Part shown: in pieces, positions 50,343 through 59,946 of the stretch | Layout: the number at the start of each line of letters is the position of its first letter | Numbering within the stretch: position 1 is the first letter of the stretch | NCBI GenBank assembly: GCA_023404495.1 | Contig: JAEYBE010000011.1 | Coordinates: 1-64,000 of the forward strand | DNA: 64,000 nucleotides | Reading direction: 5' to 3' | Source of the DNA: Actinomycetes bacterium | Lineage (GTDB): Bacteria > Actinomycetota > Thermoleophilia > Solirubrobacterales > JACPNS01 | Notes under the pieces: model-generated | What the model was told of the DNA's origin: nothing | Database searches by the model: none | Seen by the model: the letters and a program-made list of their open reading frames with translations, nothing else | Made by a program: the position numbers and the translations under genes

Positions 50343-50612
50343 ATGACCAGCCTTGTTGCACAAAAGCTGTACCTGCCATTCGAGCTCAAGCCCAAGTACG
50401 GCTGCCTGCTCTGCGGTCAGGAGTTCTTCGAGCACGAGCTCAAGACGTACGAAAAGCACGTCGTTGACTGCGCGAACGCGAACGAGGACTTGGTGGCGGG
50501 CCTCAGTCACCAAGAGCGGATGAAGGACATCCTCGCGGTGGGCGACCACGAGCTCGACGGCTGGGTGAAGAAGAACCGCCAGGCGATCATCGAGGGCCGC
50601 AAGCAGATGTAG
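50343..50612 (+). CDS. Small zinc-finger-like phage protein
   Basis: 89 aa. The segment YGCLLCGQEFFEHELKTYEKH followed by a cysteine has the C-x2-C...H-x-C spacing of a C2H2-like finger. The C-terminal helix is charged. It starts 1 bp after the terminase stop. A packaging accessory role is possible but not shown. Confidence 0.68.
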   Translation: MTSLVAQKLYLPFELKPKYGCLLCGQEFFEHELKTYEKHVVDCANANEDLVAGLSHQERMKDILAVGDHELDGWVKKNRQAIIEGRKQM

Positions 50613-50625
50613 TCCGGCGACTTTG

Positions 50626-50643
50626 CCACAATCGTCACAAGCG
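50626..50643 (+). repeat. Phage intergenic element, copy 2 (TCACAAG box)
   Basis: CCACAATCGTCACAAGCG; TCACAAG is flanked by TCG and CGA. It lies 13 bp before the gene at 50657, with GGAGG in between. Confidence 0.5.
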
Positions 50644-50656
50644 ACCGGAGGCAAGG

Positions 50657-50977
50657 ATGGCCAAGGAAAAGAACTACGAGCGCACATGGACGGTGCTCCC
50701 CGAGCCGGGGTTTGGGGACGTTGATCCCGACCGGCTCGCATCGGAACTTCTGCAACTTCAGGGTTACGCCGACAACCTCGGCTTCGCAACCACTTTCAGT
50801 CCGCTCCGGGTGAAGCTCGCCAACGGCACCTTTGAGACTCGCGGCTACGTGTTCCGCGCGTTCTCGGTGCCGGCGCTCTCCGAGGATGAGTTCACGCGCT
50901 CCACGGCCGAAGACCAGCCGGTGCCAGCGCTGGAGCCCGAGGACGAACTCGAACTCGCGCTGCATGGAACTGAGTGA
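50657..50977 (+). CDS. Unknown 106-aa phage protein
   Basis: Preceded by element copy 2 and ribosome site GGAGG. Mixed alpha/beta with acidic C-terminus; no motif recognised. Overlaps the portal start by 14 bp. Confidence 0.65.
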   Translation: MAKEKNYERTWTVLPEPGFGDVDPDRLASELLQLQGYADNLGFATTFSPLRVKLANGTFETRGYVFRAFSVPALSEDEFTRSTAEDQPVPALEPEDELELALHGTE

Positions 50978-52799
50978 CGCCGACAAGGATCTAGTCAAGC
51001 GCGTCAAGGGCCGCTTCGACTTCGCAGACAGCCGTATCCACCGCGAGTTCCGCAAGCGGTGTGACGAGCAGTACGCGCTCTACAACAACTGGGACTCGCT
51101 CAAGAAGAAGCTCGGCATGGCTTCGTCGGCTTCGGAGCGCGAGCGGGTTCTCGGCGACGGCCAGAACATGTTCGGCGCCACGATGTTCATCCCATTCATC
51201 TTCTCGACCATTGAGACGATTCTGCCGCGGATGGCTGCCAACCCGCCGCGCCCGCGGTTCACCCCTGGAGCACCGGACCTCGAAGAAAACGCTGCGCGGA
51301 TGCAGCTTCTCGTGCAGTCGCAGCTTCCGAAGATGAAGTACGGCCTCTCGATCCAGGACACCGGCAAGCACGGATTGCTCCACGGGGTCGGTGTCCGCAA
51401 GAACACCTGGGTCAAGAACGTTCGCACGACGAAGAAGCTCGTCAAGATGGATGACTCGTGGGGCACCATCCCGTTCAACAAGACGATCTACGACGACCCG
51501 ATGAGCGGAGACGTGGATCCCCGCGACTTCATCTGGGATCCGTTCGGTTCGGATATGAAGACGATCGAATGGGCGATCCACCGGACATGGCGCTCAGACG
51601 ACTTCGTGAAGGCCAAGTTCGAGTCAGGCGACTGGACGATGCCGAGCGGTGTGACGCTCGAAGACGTGATGCAGCGCCATGCCGATCAGGAGTACCAACT
51701 CGTGCGTCAGGGTCGCGCCACCGCACTCGGTGGCCGAGAGACGCTTTCAGGATCGGAGAAGCGGATCCACGAGGTCTGGGAGTACCACGACGGTGCCGAG
51801 GTCATCCTGATCCTCGATCGCGAGATCCCCGTTGGCCGCAGACAGAACCCCCACTGGCACGGCGAGATTCCGTTTTCGATCTTCCGGCCTGTCTCGCTGC
51901 CGGGCGAATTCGTCGGTCGCTCGATCGTGGATTCGCTCGAAGACCTCAATATCGAGCTCAACACCTTGCGCGCCCAGCGTCGTGACTCTGCCTCGCAGGC
52001 GATCGAGACCCCGTACGCCTACCGGATCGGCATGGTGGATCCGGCGCAGATCAGATGGGGCAGGGGCTTCGCAATCCCGGTAGACGGCGACGTAGATCAG
52101 GCGTTCAAGCAACTGCGCACGAACGAAGTGCCGGCGTCTTCGTACCAAGAGGAAAACGGCCTCAAGGACGACATTCAGCGCACCGCGGGTGTCCTCGATC
52201 TTGCTGGCGGGTCTTCAACCACCGAGACGGCCACCGGCGCCCAGCTTGTCTACTCCGAGGCGAACCAGCGGATCGCCAACATGGTCAAGCGCCTGGAGGA
52301 AGAGACGATCGCCGACGACTTCGGTTTCTTCATCCAGATGAACCAGCAGCACATCCGCGAGTTCGCCGTGCAGATGCCGGTCGAAGCGGGACCGCCGGCA
52401 CCGGGCCAGCCAGACCGTCGCTGGCAGTGGTTCGAGGGAGACGCCAACGACATCGCCGGCGACATCCTCCCCGGAGTCGAATCCGGCTCGATCGCCGCGG
52501 ACAACACGCCTCAGATGCGCAACGACATCACGCTCTGGGCCCAGCTAATTATGAATCCGTTTGTGGACAAGCGCCGCGTCACCGAGCAAATGATCCGGTT
52601 GATGGGCGTGAACGACCCCGAGTCTTACCTCGTGGATCAACAGCAGATTCCCGCAACGGTGCCAGATGAAATGGGCGCGGCACTCGAAGGTCAGGGCGTC
52701 CCGCCCGAACAGATCCAAGCAGCGCGTGACTCCGCGATGGCACCGCACGAGCAGGGGGCCGATCCGAACGCCGCGCAGGCGTTGGCAGGAGCGATGTGA
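50964..52799 (+). CDS. Phage portal protein
   Basis: 611 aa, follows the terminase. Features of P22-type portals are seen: an N-terminal helical region, IPFIFSTIETILPRM, GVGVRKNTWVKN, a crown-like C-terminal region rich in Gln/Ala/Pro (QQQIPATVPDEMGAALEGQG). It forms the ring through which DNA enters. The ATG at 50964 (MELSDADKD) is preferred; the longer upstream frame overlaps 50657. Confidence 0.85.
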   Translation: MELSDADKDLVKRVKGRFDFADSRIHREFRKRCDEQYALYNNWDSLKKKLGMASSASERERVLGDGQNMFGATMFIPFIFSTIETILPRMAANPPRPRFTPGAPDLEENAARMQLLVQSQLPKMKYGLSIQDTGKHGLLHGVGVRKNTWVKNVRTTKKLVKMDDSWGTIPFNKTIYDDPMSGDVDPRDFIWDPFGSDMKTIEWAIHRTWRSDDFVKAKFESGDWTMPSGVTLEDVMQRHADQEYQLVRQGRATALGGRETLSGSEKRIHEVWEYHDGAEVILILDREIPVGRRQNPHWHGEIPFSIFRPVSLPGEFVGRSIVDSLEDLNIELNTLRAQRRDSASQAIETPYAYRIGMVDPAQIRWGRGFAIPVDGDVDQAFKQLRTNEVPASSYQEENGLKDDIQRTAGVLDLAGGSSTTETATGAQLVYSEANQRIANMVKRLEEETIADDFGFFIQMNQQHIREFAVQMPVEAGPPAPGQPDRRWQWFEGDANDIAGDILPGVESGSIAADNTPQMRNDITLWAQLIMNPFVDKRRVTEQMIRLMGVNDPESYLVDQQQIPATVPDEMGAALEGQGVPPEQIQAARDSAMAPHEQGADPNAAQALAGAM

Positions 52800-54565
52800 T
52801 GGCGAGCCTGACGTATGGAGACGTAGCGCGTTTTCCTGAGGGCACGGTTGTCGGTATCTACGCCGACGGGTCCGTGTCACCCGGACTTCAAAAAGCCCCC
52901 ACTGGACCGGCGCTCGATACCGAGACCGTAAGCGGGGGAAGCGTCACATTCACGGGACTCTCGGATGGCATGAGTTACTGGATTGGCGGTCAGGTGGAAG
53001 GGGCGTGGCGATTCGTCGGGGTTGCGACCGCAGACCCCGTAGCGGGTCTCCCGCGGCTGAACGAACTGAACGAACCAGACGGTCCCGTGAGCATGGATGG
53101 GCAGCATCTTCTTGGCCTCCCGGCACCATCCGACAATGCGGAACCGGTGCGCAAGGCTGAATACGACGAGCACGGTCAGTACCACAAGACCGGGGGTCCA
53201 TCGGCCTACTTGTCGTCGGTAACGAATCCGAATCAGATCTACCTTTCGGACCTTCTGCCGTACATCCTCAAGGACGTTGACTTCGCGGGCTGGGCGCGGC
53301 TTATTCGACTGGCAGACGCACTCGAAGCGCGTGATGGCATGAACAAGCGCTCGGTAGAAGGTTTGTTGTATGCGGACTTCGACGTGGACTACTCCGAGAT
53401 TGCTGACGGTGCGCCGGGGTACGACCCGCAGAGCGGCTACAAGATTCACCTGACCGGGGACGGGAACATGACCGTCTCTGGCGGATTTCTCGTGAATGGC
53501 ACGGAGAATGAAGCTGGCTACGCCGTATCGACCCTTCGGCGCCGGCCGTTGAAGATGGAGGCGACTTTTCGGCTCACATCGGGCGAAGGCGATGATTCTG
53601 CGGACCCGACTGTCGCACTCGTCGCCTGTAAGGGCGCGATGGACTTCAACGTGTACCAGAACCTCGCGCACTTCATCTGGACAAAGAGCTCGATGAGCTT
53701 CCAGAAGTTTGTTGACGGCGAGTTCTCGAACATCGCCACGCACGCCTACGACGCCCTCTCGCTGGACACCGACTACACGGTCTCGGTCGAGATTGACTGG
53801 GGCACAGGCACCGTGACGATGACCGATCCGTTTGGCGCGACTCACACGAGTTCCGACCCGGATCTCAAGGCCAACTGGGGCCGCACCGTCTTTCACGAGA
53901 TCGTGGAGCAGGCGAACTCTCCGCTAGTCAAGATCGCTTCTTGTAAGTACACCGAGCAGCGTCCGGTAACGACGCAGGCGCGTGTCGCTTCGCAGGCTGA
54001 CTTCTGGCTCCCGCAAAACCCTGACGACAGCACCCCGGCGATTGCCGAGAACGTCCCGATGGGACGCTTCCAGAGCGCCGCAATGGCGAACCTCGCCGTT
54101 CTGACTTCGGGGGTTCTTTATCTCGCTGGCGGCATGGTGCTTCCCGAGGGTGTGCCGGTCAATCGCCTTCGCTTTCTCTCGGGAGACACCGCGGCAGACA
54201 CGCCGACACACCAATGGGCGTGTCTGCTCGATCGCAAGGGCCGCGTCCTGGCGGTCACGGAAGATCAGGAGGACTCCGCATGGGCGGCCGATTCCTTCAA
54301 GACGTTTGAGTTCGCCGACCCCTACGAGGCGCCCGGTCCGATGCCTGTGTACGTCGGCCTCATGGTCGAGGCAACCACGCCACCTTCGCTCGTCGGATTC
54401 TCCACGGGGGGGAAGTACAACTGGATCTTCGCCAATGACGACGGTATCGCCGGTGATGCCGCAGCCACAGGGCTGACGACGCCGATTTCCGTGGACGACA
54501 CGCGCCGACCGATCAACTCGCCGTCGGGCTTGACCACGAATCTCGCCTATGTGGTGGCCGAGTGA
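52799..54565 (+). CDS. Lectin-like fibre/virion protein
   Basis: 588 aa. The N-terminal 110 residues look like a virion-attachment region (GLSDGMSYWIGG). The centre (about 195-390) has a concanavalin/LamG-like profile, with alternating strands such as LKMEATFRL and YTVSVEIDWGTGTVTMTDP. The C-terminal part is another beta-rich domain. It lies between portal and scaffold, an unusual place for a receptor-binding fibre. Start ATG 52799; GTG 52796 is possible. Confidence 0.6.
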   Translation: MASLTYGDVARFPEGTVVGIYADGSVSPGLQKAPTGPALDTETVSGGSVTFTGLSDGMSYWIGGQVEGAWRFVGVATADPVAGLPRLNELNEPDGPVSMDGQHLLGLPAPSDNAEPVRKAEYDEHGQYHKTGGPSAYLSSVTNPNQIYLSDLLPYILKDVDFAGWARLIRLADALEARDGMNKRSVEGLLYADFDVDYSEIADGAPGYDPQSGYKIHLTGDGNMTVSGGFLVNGTENEAGYAVSTLRRRPLKMEATFRLTSGEGDDSADPTVALVACKGAMDFNVYQNLAHFIWTKSSMSFQKFVDGEFSNIATHAYDALSLDTDYTVSVEIDWGTGTVTMTDPFGATHTSSDPDLKANWGRTVFHEIVEQANSPLVKIASCKYTEQRPVTTQARVASQADFWLPQNPDDSTPAIAENVPMGRFQSAAMANLAVLTSGVLYLAGGMVLPEGVPVNRLRFLSGDTAADTPTHQWACLLDRKGRVLAVTEDQEDSAWAADSFKTFEFADPYEAPGPMPVYVGLMVEATTPPSLVGFSTGGKYNWIFANDDGIAGDAAATGLTTPISVDDTRRPINSPSGLTTNLAYVVAE

Positions 54566-54729
54566 AACCGTCTCGCAAAACACAGCCGTTTCGCAAAGGA
54601 CCACGCTCTCCTAGCCTCGTCCTGACCAATATGAAGCGCGGTCGGACGCTCTACGGGCAGAACCCGCAGGACGCTAAGCGACGGGCACAAAAGCGTCTTC
54701 GGCTCGTTCGTCGCAAACGTCGTCTGTAG
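54562..54729 (+). CDS. 55-aa highly basic phage peptide
   Basis: The GTG at 54562 overlaps the previous stop (GTGA); it ends TAG at 54727. About a third of residues are Arg or Lys, ending in a basic run (RLRLVRRKRRL). Proline and serine are common at the N-terminus. It could be a DNA-condensing or capsid-internal peptide. Small size makes this a soft call, but the coupled start supports it. Confidence 0.55.
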   Translation: MKPSRKTQPFRKGPRSPSLVLTNMKRGRTLYGQNPQDAKRRAQKRLRLVRRKRRL

Positions 54730-54743
54730 CGATTGTTACTTTC

Positions 54744-55097
54744 TTGCTTGTGTCAAGTGTCACAAGCACACCAGCAGAGCAGATCCGCGCAATCGCCATG
54801 TCGGTGTACGCGCCGTATCTCGACTCCTTGTCGCAGGAAGAGCACAGGTCGCTCAAGCTCGACATGGAGGAACTTCTGGCTTCCCAAGGATGGGCGCAGC
54901 TGGAATCGGTGATCGGGGGCAACTTCACGGCGTATGCCGAGTCGGTTGTCCTCACTGGAGAGTTCGACGCACGTCGAGTCGGCACGGCAGCCGGCGAGAA
55001 GCGTGTTCTGAGCTTCCCGGAGTATGTGATCGCGGCATACGACCAGCGGTTTGACGAGGACGGCAAACCGCGCGAATCTCAAGGAGCTCAAGGATGA
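54744..55097 (+). CDS. Unknown 117-aa phage protein
   Basis: Predicted helical (PAEQIRAIAMSVYAPYLDS) with acidic C-terminus; no family. The start is unclear: TTG 54744, GTG 54750 or ATG 54798 are in frame, and element copy 3 (54751-54768) would lie inside the first codons of the longer forms, which favours ATG 54798 if that element is non-coding. Its stop overlaps the next start (ATGA). Confidence 0.6.
   Translation: MLVSSVTSTPAEQIRAIAMSVYAPYLDSLSQEEHRSLKLDMEELLASQGWAQLESVIGGNFTAYAESVVLTGEFDARRVGTAAGEKRVLSFPEYVIAAYDQRFDEDGKPRESQGAQG
54751..54768 (+). repeat. Phage intergenic element, copy 3 (TCACAAG box)
   Basis: TGTCAAGTGTCACAAGCA; TCACAAG is flanked by GTG and CAC. It also lies in a wider dyad: GCTTGTG (54747-54753) with CACAAGC (54761-54767). 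Confidence 0.5.
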
Positions 55098-55768
55098 GCG
55101 AAGAGACGGCAGTAGCAGAGGCCGGCGGCGCCACGGAAGGCACCGAGGCCGCAACCACGGAAGCAGCAACTCAGGACTTCTCCCCGCTGACGGACCGCAT
55201 GGATCAGATGCAGGGTGAGTTCCGCGACATGTTCGAGGGATTGACCGAGCAATTGGTCCCCGCGCAAGGAGAAGCCGAGGGGGCGGAACTCCCCGACTTC
55301 GACTTCTTCGGCGGCCAAGAGCAGGGTGAGTTCGGAGAGCAGCCCGTGGAGCTCGATCAGGACGGCTTCAACCAGTACGTCGATGGTCTTGTCCAGCAGC
55401 GACTTGAGCAGGCGCTCGGGCCGGTGCAGGGGCAGATCAGCGACATGATCGAAGCCCAGTCCGCCGAGAAGATCGAAGCTCAGTTCCCAGAGCTGCGAGA
55501 CCGAGAAGTGGCGACGGCAGCCGCTCAGGAGCTCGCAAACCAGGGGGTAGACCCCAAGCACATGAACCCCCGGCTGATCGCCCTTGCGCACCGTGCGCTT
55601 CGAGGCGACAAGCTGGCAGCACAGATCACCCCGGCAGGCGATGGCGCCTCAGACGGGTTGGAAGCGACCGGCGGAGGGCAGCCCGGTTCGCAGTCGATGG
55701 ACGAAGCGCAGCAGGCGGCTGTGGCCTCGATCGTCGGCGCAGGCGGCGGGAGCCTCTTCGGCTCCTAG
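55094..55768 (+). CDS. Scaffolding-like protein
   Basis: 224 aa, very acidic, with many Gln and Glu, coiled-coil-like stretches (MDQMQGEFRDMFEGLTEQL, QYVDGLVQQRLEQALG) and a C-terminal helix that may touch the capsid. Position just before the major capsid gene is typical for scaffolds. No sequence family is recognised. Confidence 0.7.
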   Translation: MSEETAVAEAGGATEGTEAATTEAATQDFSPLTDRMDQMQGEFRDMFEGLTEQLVPAQGEAEGAELPDFDFFGGQEQGEFGEQPVELDQDGFNQYVDGLVQQRLEQALGPVQGQISDMIEAQSAEKIEAQFPELRDREVATAAAQELANQGVDPKHMNPRLIALAHRALRGDKLAAQITPAGDGASDGLEATGGGQPGSQSMDEAQQAAVASIVGAGGGSLFGS

Positions 55769-55806
55769 CCGGTCACTGACCAACACGTTCACCAGGAGAA
55801 ACGACC

Positions 55807-56958
55807 ATGCCACCGGTAACAGGTGCAACCAACACTCTCAACGCCGACCAGACTCTGCGTCGGATCGAAATGCATCAGGGGCTCTTGGAGCTCCAGCCCG
55901 ATGCAGCGCCGATCACTGTCCTCACGGGCAAGCTCGGTTCCAAGTCAACGCACAACCCGCAGTTCCGTTGGTCTCAGAAGGACCTCCCGATCTACGCGGA
56001 CGCTGTGAACAACAGCGGCGGCTACCTCTCGACGGACACCGCGATCGTCGTGGACAACGGCCCGGTCTTCTGGATCGGCGATCTCGTCAAGGTGCCCCGC
56101 ACCGGTGAGGTCTTCCGCGTCACCAACGTCGTCTCGAACACCCTCACGGTTGTCCGCGGCGTCGGCGGCGGCGCGGCAGCGCTCAACGACGACGACGAGC
56201 TCATTCGTCTCGGAACGGCGATGGAGGAAGGCGACGTGTCGCCCACCCCGCGCTTCGAGAACCCGACCCTGGTCAGCAACTACACGCAGATCTTCAAGAC
56301 CTCGTGGCGCATGACCAACACCGCCAAGCCGATGCAGCAGATCAACGGCGTGGACGAGTGGGGTCAGCGCTCGAAGGAGAAGGGCATCGAGCACAAGCGC
56401 GACATGGAACTCCAGTTCCTGCTCGGCAAGCCCTCCGAGATCAACACCGGCAACGGACCGCGGCGTACGACTGGTGGTGCTCTGCACTACATCCAGACGA
56501 ACGTCACCGACGCCGGCGGCACGCTGAACGCCTCCACTCACCTGAACCCGCTGACCCGGAACATCTTCCGGTACGCCGGCAAGGGAGAGATCGTCGGATG
56601 CGCTTCGGACTTCGTGCTGGACGTGATCAACAACTTCGCCGTCGGCAAGTTGCAGGTCGTCCAGTCGGACTCGGACAAGGTATACGGCCTCCAGATCATG
56701 GCCTACCAGACCCCGAACGGCATCCTGCGGTTCACCCCGCACCGCCTGCTGTCCGAGTCGCCGTACTACAAGTCCCACGCGATCTTCCTGGACTTCGCGC
56801 TTCTGCGTCGTCGTCACCTGGAGGGACGTGACACCCACATCGAGACGGAGATCCAGCCCAACAACGCCGACTACCGCGAGGACCAGTACCTCACGGAGAC
56901 CGGCTTGGAGTTCGGCCTGGAGCGTCGTCACGGCGTCCTCAAGGGCGTGACGGGCTAA
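55807..56958 (+). CDS. Major capsid protein, DUF5309/SU10-like
   Basis: 383 aa with HK97-fold features: N-terminal arm, ITVLTGKLGSK, spine-helix region, and a C-terminal beta/loop region with LEGRDTHIETEIQPN and GLEFGLERRHG, a pattern I associate with DUF5309 capsid proteins of podoviruses. Preceded by CCAGGAG. Forms the icosahedral head. Confidence 0.82.
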   Translation: MPPVTGATNTLNADQTLRRIEMHQGLLELQPDAAPITVLTGKLGSKSTHNPQFRWSQKDLPIYADAVNNSGGYLSTDTAIVVDNGPVFWIGDLVKVPRTGEVFRVTNVVSNTLTVVRGVGGGAAALNDDDELIRLGTAMEEGDVSPTPRFENPTLVSNYTQIFKTSWRMTNTAKPMQQINGVDEWGQRSKEKGIEHKRDMELQFLLGKPSEINTGNGPRRTTGGALHYIQTNVTDAGGTLNASTHLNPLTRNIFRYAGKGEIVGCASDFVLDVINNFAVGKLQVVQSDSDKVYGLQIMAYQTPNGILRFTPHRLLSESPYYKSHAIFLDFALLRRRHLEGRDTHIETEIQPNNADYREDQYLTETGLEFGLERRHGVLKGVTG

Positions 56959-56972
56959 GGAGGCCCAGTCAG

Positions 56973-57530
56973 ATGAGCGAAGAGAGCAAGTTCCAGTTCT
57001 ACTCGCGCGGAGTGAACTTCTGCGTCGGTCTCGTGCCGGCGCGGGTTCACTACGACGACCACGGTCAGCGCGTCGAGACAGGCGGAGTCGTCGCCGACTT
57101 CGCTCCCGACGGTCGCTACGAGACGGACGACCCCGAGGTTGCGGAGAAGCTTCGCGCCGCGGAGTCGTTCAACGTGGACTTCCACGAGTTCGGCAACGAG
57201 CCGGACGCGATCAAGCCCACGCTCCCGGACGCGATCAAGTCGCTGACCGAGGCTTCGGTTGCCAACGATGCCGCCGCGGTGGAGTCGCTTCTCCAGCAGG
57301 AGCGCGCGACTCACAACCGTGCCGAGATCGTCGGTGCTGCCGAGACCGCCCTCGCCAACATCCGCAAGCTCAACGAGGTTGGTCCCTCGTACACCGAGCC
57401 TGAGGTCGTCGCCGAGGAAGCAGTCGCGGATCCGGGCGCACGTCCGGCCGAAGCGGACCCCGAGAACACCGGAGAGGGCACCGAGGGCACCGAGCCTGAG
57501 GATCCCGAAGGTGGAGAGGCCACGTCCTAA
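56973..57530 (+). CDS. Acidic head-associated protein
   Basis: 185 aa. The N-terminal 60 residues are beta-like (GVNFCVGLVPARVHYDD) and the C-terminal third is Glu/Pro-rich. Lying 14 bp after the capsid gene, it may be a head decoration or stabilising protein. No family recognised. Confidence 0.65.
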   Translation: MSEESKFQFYSRGVNFCVGLVPARVHYDDHGQRVETGGVVADFAPDGRYETDDPEVAEKLRAAESFNVDFHEFGNEPDAIKPTLPDAIKSLTEASVANDAAAVESLLQQERATHNRAEIVGAAETALANIRKLNEVGPSYTEPEVVAEEAVADPGARPAEADPENTGEGTEGTEPEDPEGGEATS

Positions 57531-57533
57531 CCG

Positions 57534-58166
57534 ATGTGGACTCTCGGACAGATCGTTGATCGGTCTGTCTCGGACGGGATTGACGAGCCTGATGCCATCC
57601 AGATCGCGGACCAGCGCCACAAGGAGCTAGTTCGCCGGTCTGGGTGGCGACGGGCCACCGTGAATCTCGGCGCGACGGACGGTTCTACCGCGACGTTCGC
57701 GCTGCCAGCGGAAGTCTCTCGCGTGCTCTTCGTGCGGGTAGAACTCGCTGACGGGTCGATCGTCCGCTACCCGGATCGGATCGGTGAAGACGACTACTGG
57801 GCGATCCGCGCCGGCGACATCGACACCGGCAAGCACGTCTTCACGACCGACGAGGACGCGGATGCAGGCGTGGAGCTCGCGCTCTACCCGACACCGGAGG
57901 CCGGAACGCTCTTCGCCAAGTGCGAGACCTACCCGGCGACCCTCGTCAATCGCACCGACGAGCTCGAAATCCCCGATGACTTCGCGGAGGCCCTGCTCGA
58001 CGGGATCAAGGCGGTCGTTTTCAAGGAGCTTGACGAGGACGTGGGCTCGGCGGCAGCGCTGGAGCAGAACTTCGAGAACGCCGTCGTCAAGCTCGCCGGC
58101 ATGGTGAAGGCCCGCGGCGTTGGTGACGGCCCGATCGCAATTCCCATGCGCGGCGTGAACTGGTGA
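57534..58166 (+). CDS. Head-tail adaptor-like protein
   Basis: 210 aa. Long terminal helix pairs flank a central region (AEVSRVLFVRVELADGSIV), as in adaptors of the P22 gp4/HK97 gp6 class, and gene order (capsid, this gene, tail hub) supports that. ATG 57534 is 3 bp after the previous stop. Confidence 0.68.
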   Translation: MWTLGQIVDRSVSDGIDEPDAIQIADQRHKELVRRSGWRRATVNLGATDGSTATFALPAEVSRVLFVRVELADGSIVRYPDRIGEDDYWAIRAGDIDTGKHVFTTDEDADAGVELALYPTPEAGTLFAKCETYPATLVNRTDELEIPDDFAEALLDGIKAVVFKELDEDVGSAAALEQNFENAVVKLAGMVKARGVGDGPIAIPMRGVNW

Positions 58167-58172
58167 TCGCGT

Positions 58173-59933
58173 GTGTTGGCGCCTAAGACTGCTCAGACAG
58201 ATTTTTCAGCGGGGGCTTGTCCGTCGTTCGCTCGCAATCTGATCCCGGAAAACGGGCTCTACGGCCTACAGAACGGCTTGCTGAACCTCGATGGTGGGGT
58301 CTACAAGCGCGGCGGCTCCAAGGTTCTCTCGACCGCAGGCTTCGGCGCTGCGGGACTGACGTGGATCTGGCACGGCTACTTCCCGGCGGGCCATAGAACG
58401 CTCTTCGCGAACCCCTCTGACTTCGGAGTGCTCGACGGTTCTGACGCCCCGATCAACCTCGGGGGCAGCGGTCTGGCTGAGCCTGCGACCTACGCCTATC
58501 TCGGCGGCCTGCTCTTCATCGGCGGCGGCACGATCTACGCCGGCTCCCTGAAAGCAAATCCGTATTCGACCGGGACAGTGGACCTGACCAACGGCTCCGC
58601 GGTCGTGACGGGATCGGGCACGTCGTGGAGCGCGAATGTTGACGCTGGCATGATCTTCCGACACGGATCCGAGCGGGTTTACGTCGTCAAGTCGGTCGAT
58701 TCCGACGGCCAAATCACGCTCACGGAGCCCTACCAGGGGGCGACGGACACGGGAGAGGCGTACACGCTCAAGGCTCTTGAGACGGCTTCTGCGCCGTACC
58801 GCTCATCTTCCCTGTACGCGGTGGCGGGTCAGAAGTTGATCTCTTGCGAGAACGAGAAGTTCTACATGTCCAAGCTGGACGACCCGCACACATGGGACGC
58901 CGACGACAACTGGGCGCTCCCCGGCGGAGTCCGCATCATCGGAGCGTCAGGGATTGAGAACCGGCTGCTGCTCCTAACCACCGCCGGTCTCTGGCAAGCC
59001 TCGAACATCGAGTACGACCTCACAGACGAGTACGGCAACCCGCAGCACAACGTCCGCCAGGTCACCGAGGACATCAACCTCTGGCACCCGGCTTCGATGG
59101 CGACGTTCGCAGGCGATCTGATCGTGCCTGGAACTGATGGCGTCTGGATGGTCTCAGAGCGCTCCTACGACAAGATCTCGCGCTCGATCGACAGCCGGTA
59201 TTCGCGGCACATAGCTGACGGCTGCAAGCCGGGTCAGGGGCACGTTTACAACTCGCACTTCTTGCTCCCGATCATCGACGGTTCCGGCGAGGTCAGGGAA
59301 GTGCTGACCTGTCGCCTCGATCGTCCGACCCGTGCTCGCGGGCAGGTGATCTACCCCTGGGGATGGTTGACGGGCTCGGGGGCGAACGTCTACGGCTTCG
59401 CGTCCCGCACCGTGACCTCTGCGGTGGACAAGGAGAAGCTAATCGCAGCGGGCGCTCAGGCGTCGTCTCGTGTGCTCGACTGCTCGGGTTATTTCACTCC
59501 GAAGGCGGCGGTCAAGTACGACCACGACAACACGACGCCGCGAATGGTGCTCGAGACGCGCGACTTCCCAACCGGCCGGATGAACAAGGCGCTCGTCAAG
59601 GCGGTCGAACTGAGCTACCGCCTGATCGACGCGGCCACAGACAACCCGACGATCTCGGGTTCGTGGTCTGACGGCCAGGCTCAGGAGTCTGGTTCGTTCT
59701 GGGGCATCGATATGTGGGGTGTCGGGACATGGACCTCCGACGTTGGCTCCGAGTTCACCGACCTGCTCGGCGTAGCCCCTGAGGACGACGGCCGCAAGCC
59801 AAAGTTCTGGCGGCTCCGCTTCGGACGAGCTCGAACGGAGTACGTGCGCTTCCGCTTCCGCACCAACGGCCCGTCCCACGAGTGCCTAATCAGGTCGCTC
59901 GAAATCTTCTTCCGCGCCAACCGCCGCCTCTAG
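58173..59933 (+). CDS. Tail hub/stabilisation-like protein
   Basis: 586 aa, beta-propeller-like repeats (VYKRGGSKVLSTAGF, LYAVAGQKLISCENEKFYMSK, GDLIVPGTDGVWMVSER). It resembles podoviral tail needle/hub proteins of the P22 gp10 type. It would close the portal-tail junction. The GTG at 58173 (or TTG 58176) starts it. Confidence 0.7.
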   Translation: MLAPKTAQTDFSAGACPSFARNLIPENGLYGLQNGLLNLDGGVYKRGGSKVLSTAGFGAAGLTWIWHGYFPAGHRTLFANPSDFGVLDGSDAPINLGGSGLAEPATYAYLGGLLFIGGGTIYAGSLKANPYSTGTVDLTNGSAVVTGSGTSWSANVDAGMIFRHGSERVYVVKSVDSDGQITLTEPYQGATDTGEAYTLKALETASAPYRSSSLYAVAGQKLISCENEKFYMSKLDDPHTWDADDNWALPGGVRIIGASGIENRLLLLTTAGLWQASNIEYDLTDEYGNPQHNVRQVTEDINLWHPASMATFAGDLIVPGTDGVWMVSERSYDKISRSIDSRYSRHIADGCKPGQGHVYNSHFLLPIIDGSGEVREVLTCRLDRPTRARGQVIYPWGWLTGSGANVYGFASRTVTSAVDKEKLIAAGAQASSRVLDCSGYFTPKAAVKYDHDNTTPRMVLETRDFPTGRMNKALVKAVELSYRLIDAATDNPTISGSWSDGQAQESGSFWGIDMWGVGTWTSDVGSEFTDLLGVAPEDDGRKPKFWRLRFGRARTEYVRFRFRTNGPSHECLIRSLEIFFRANRRL

Positions 59934-59946
59934 GAAAGGAATCCAC

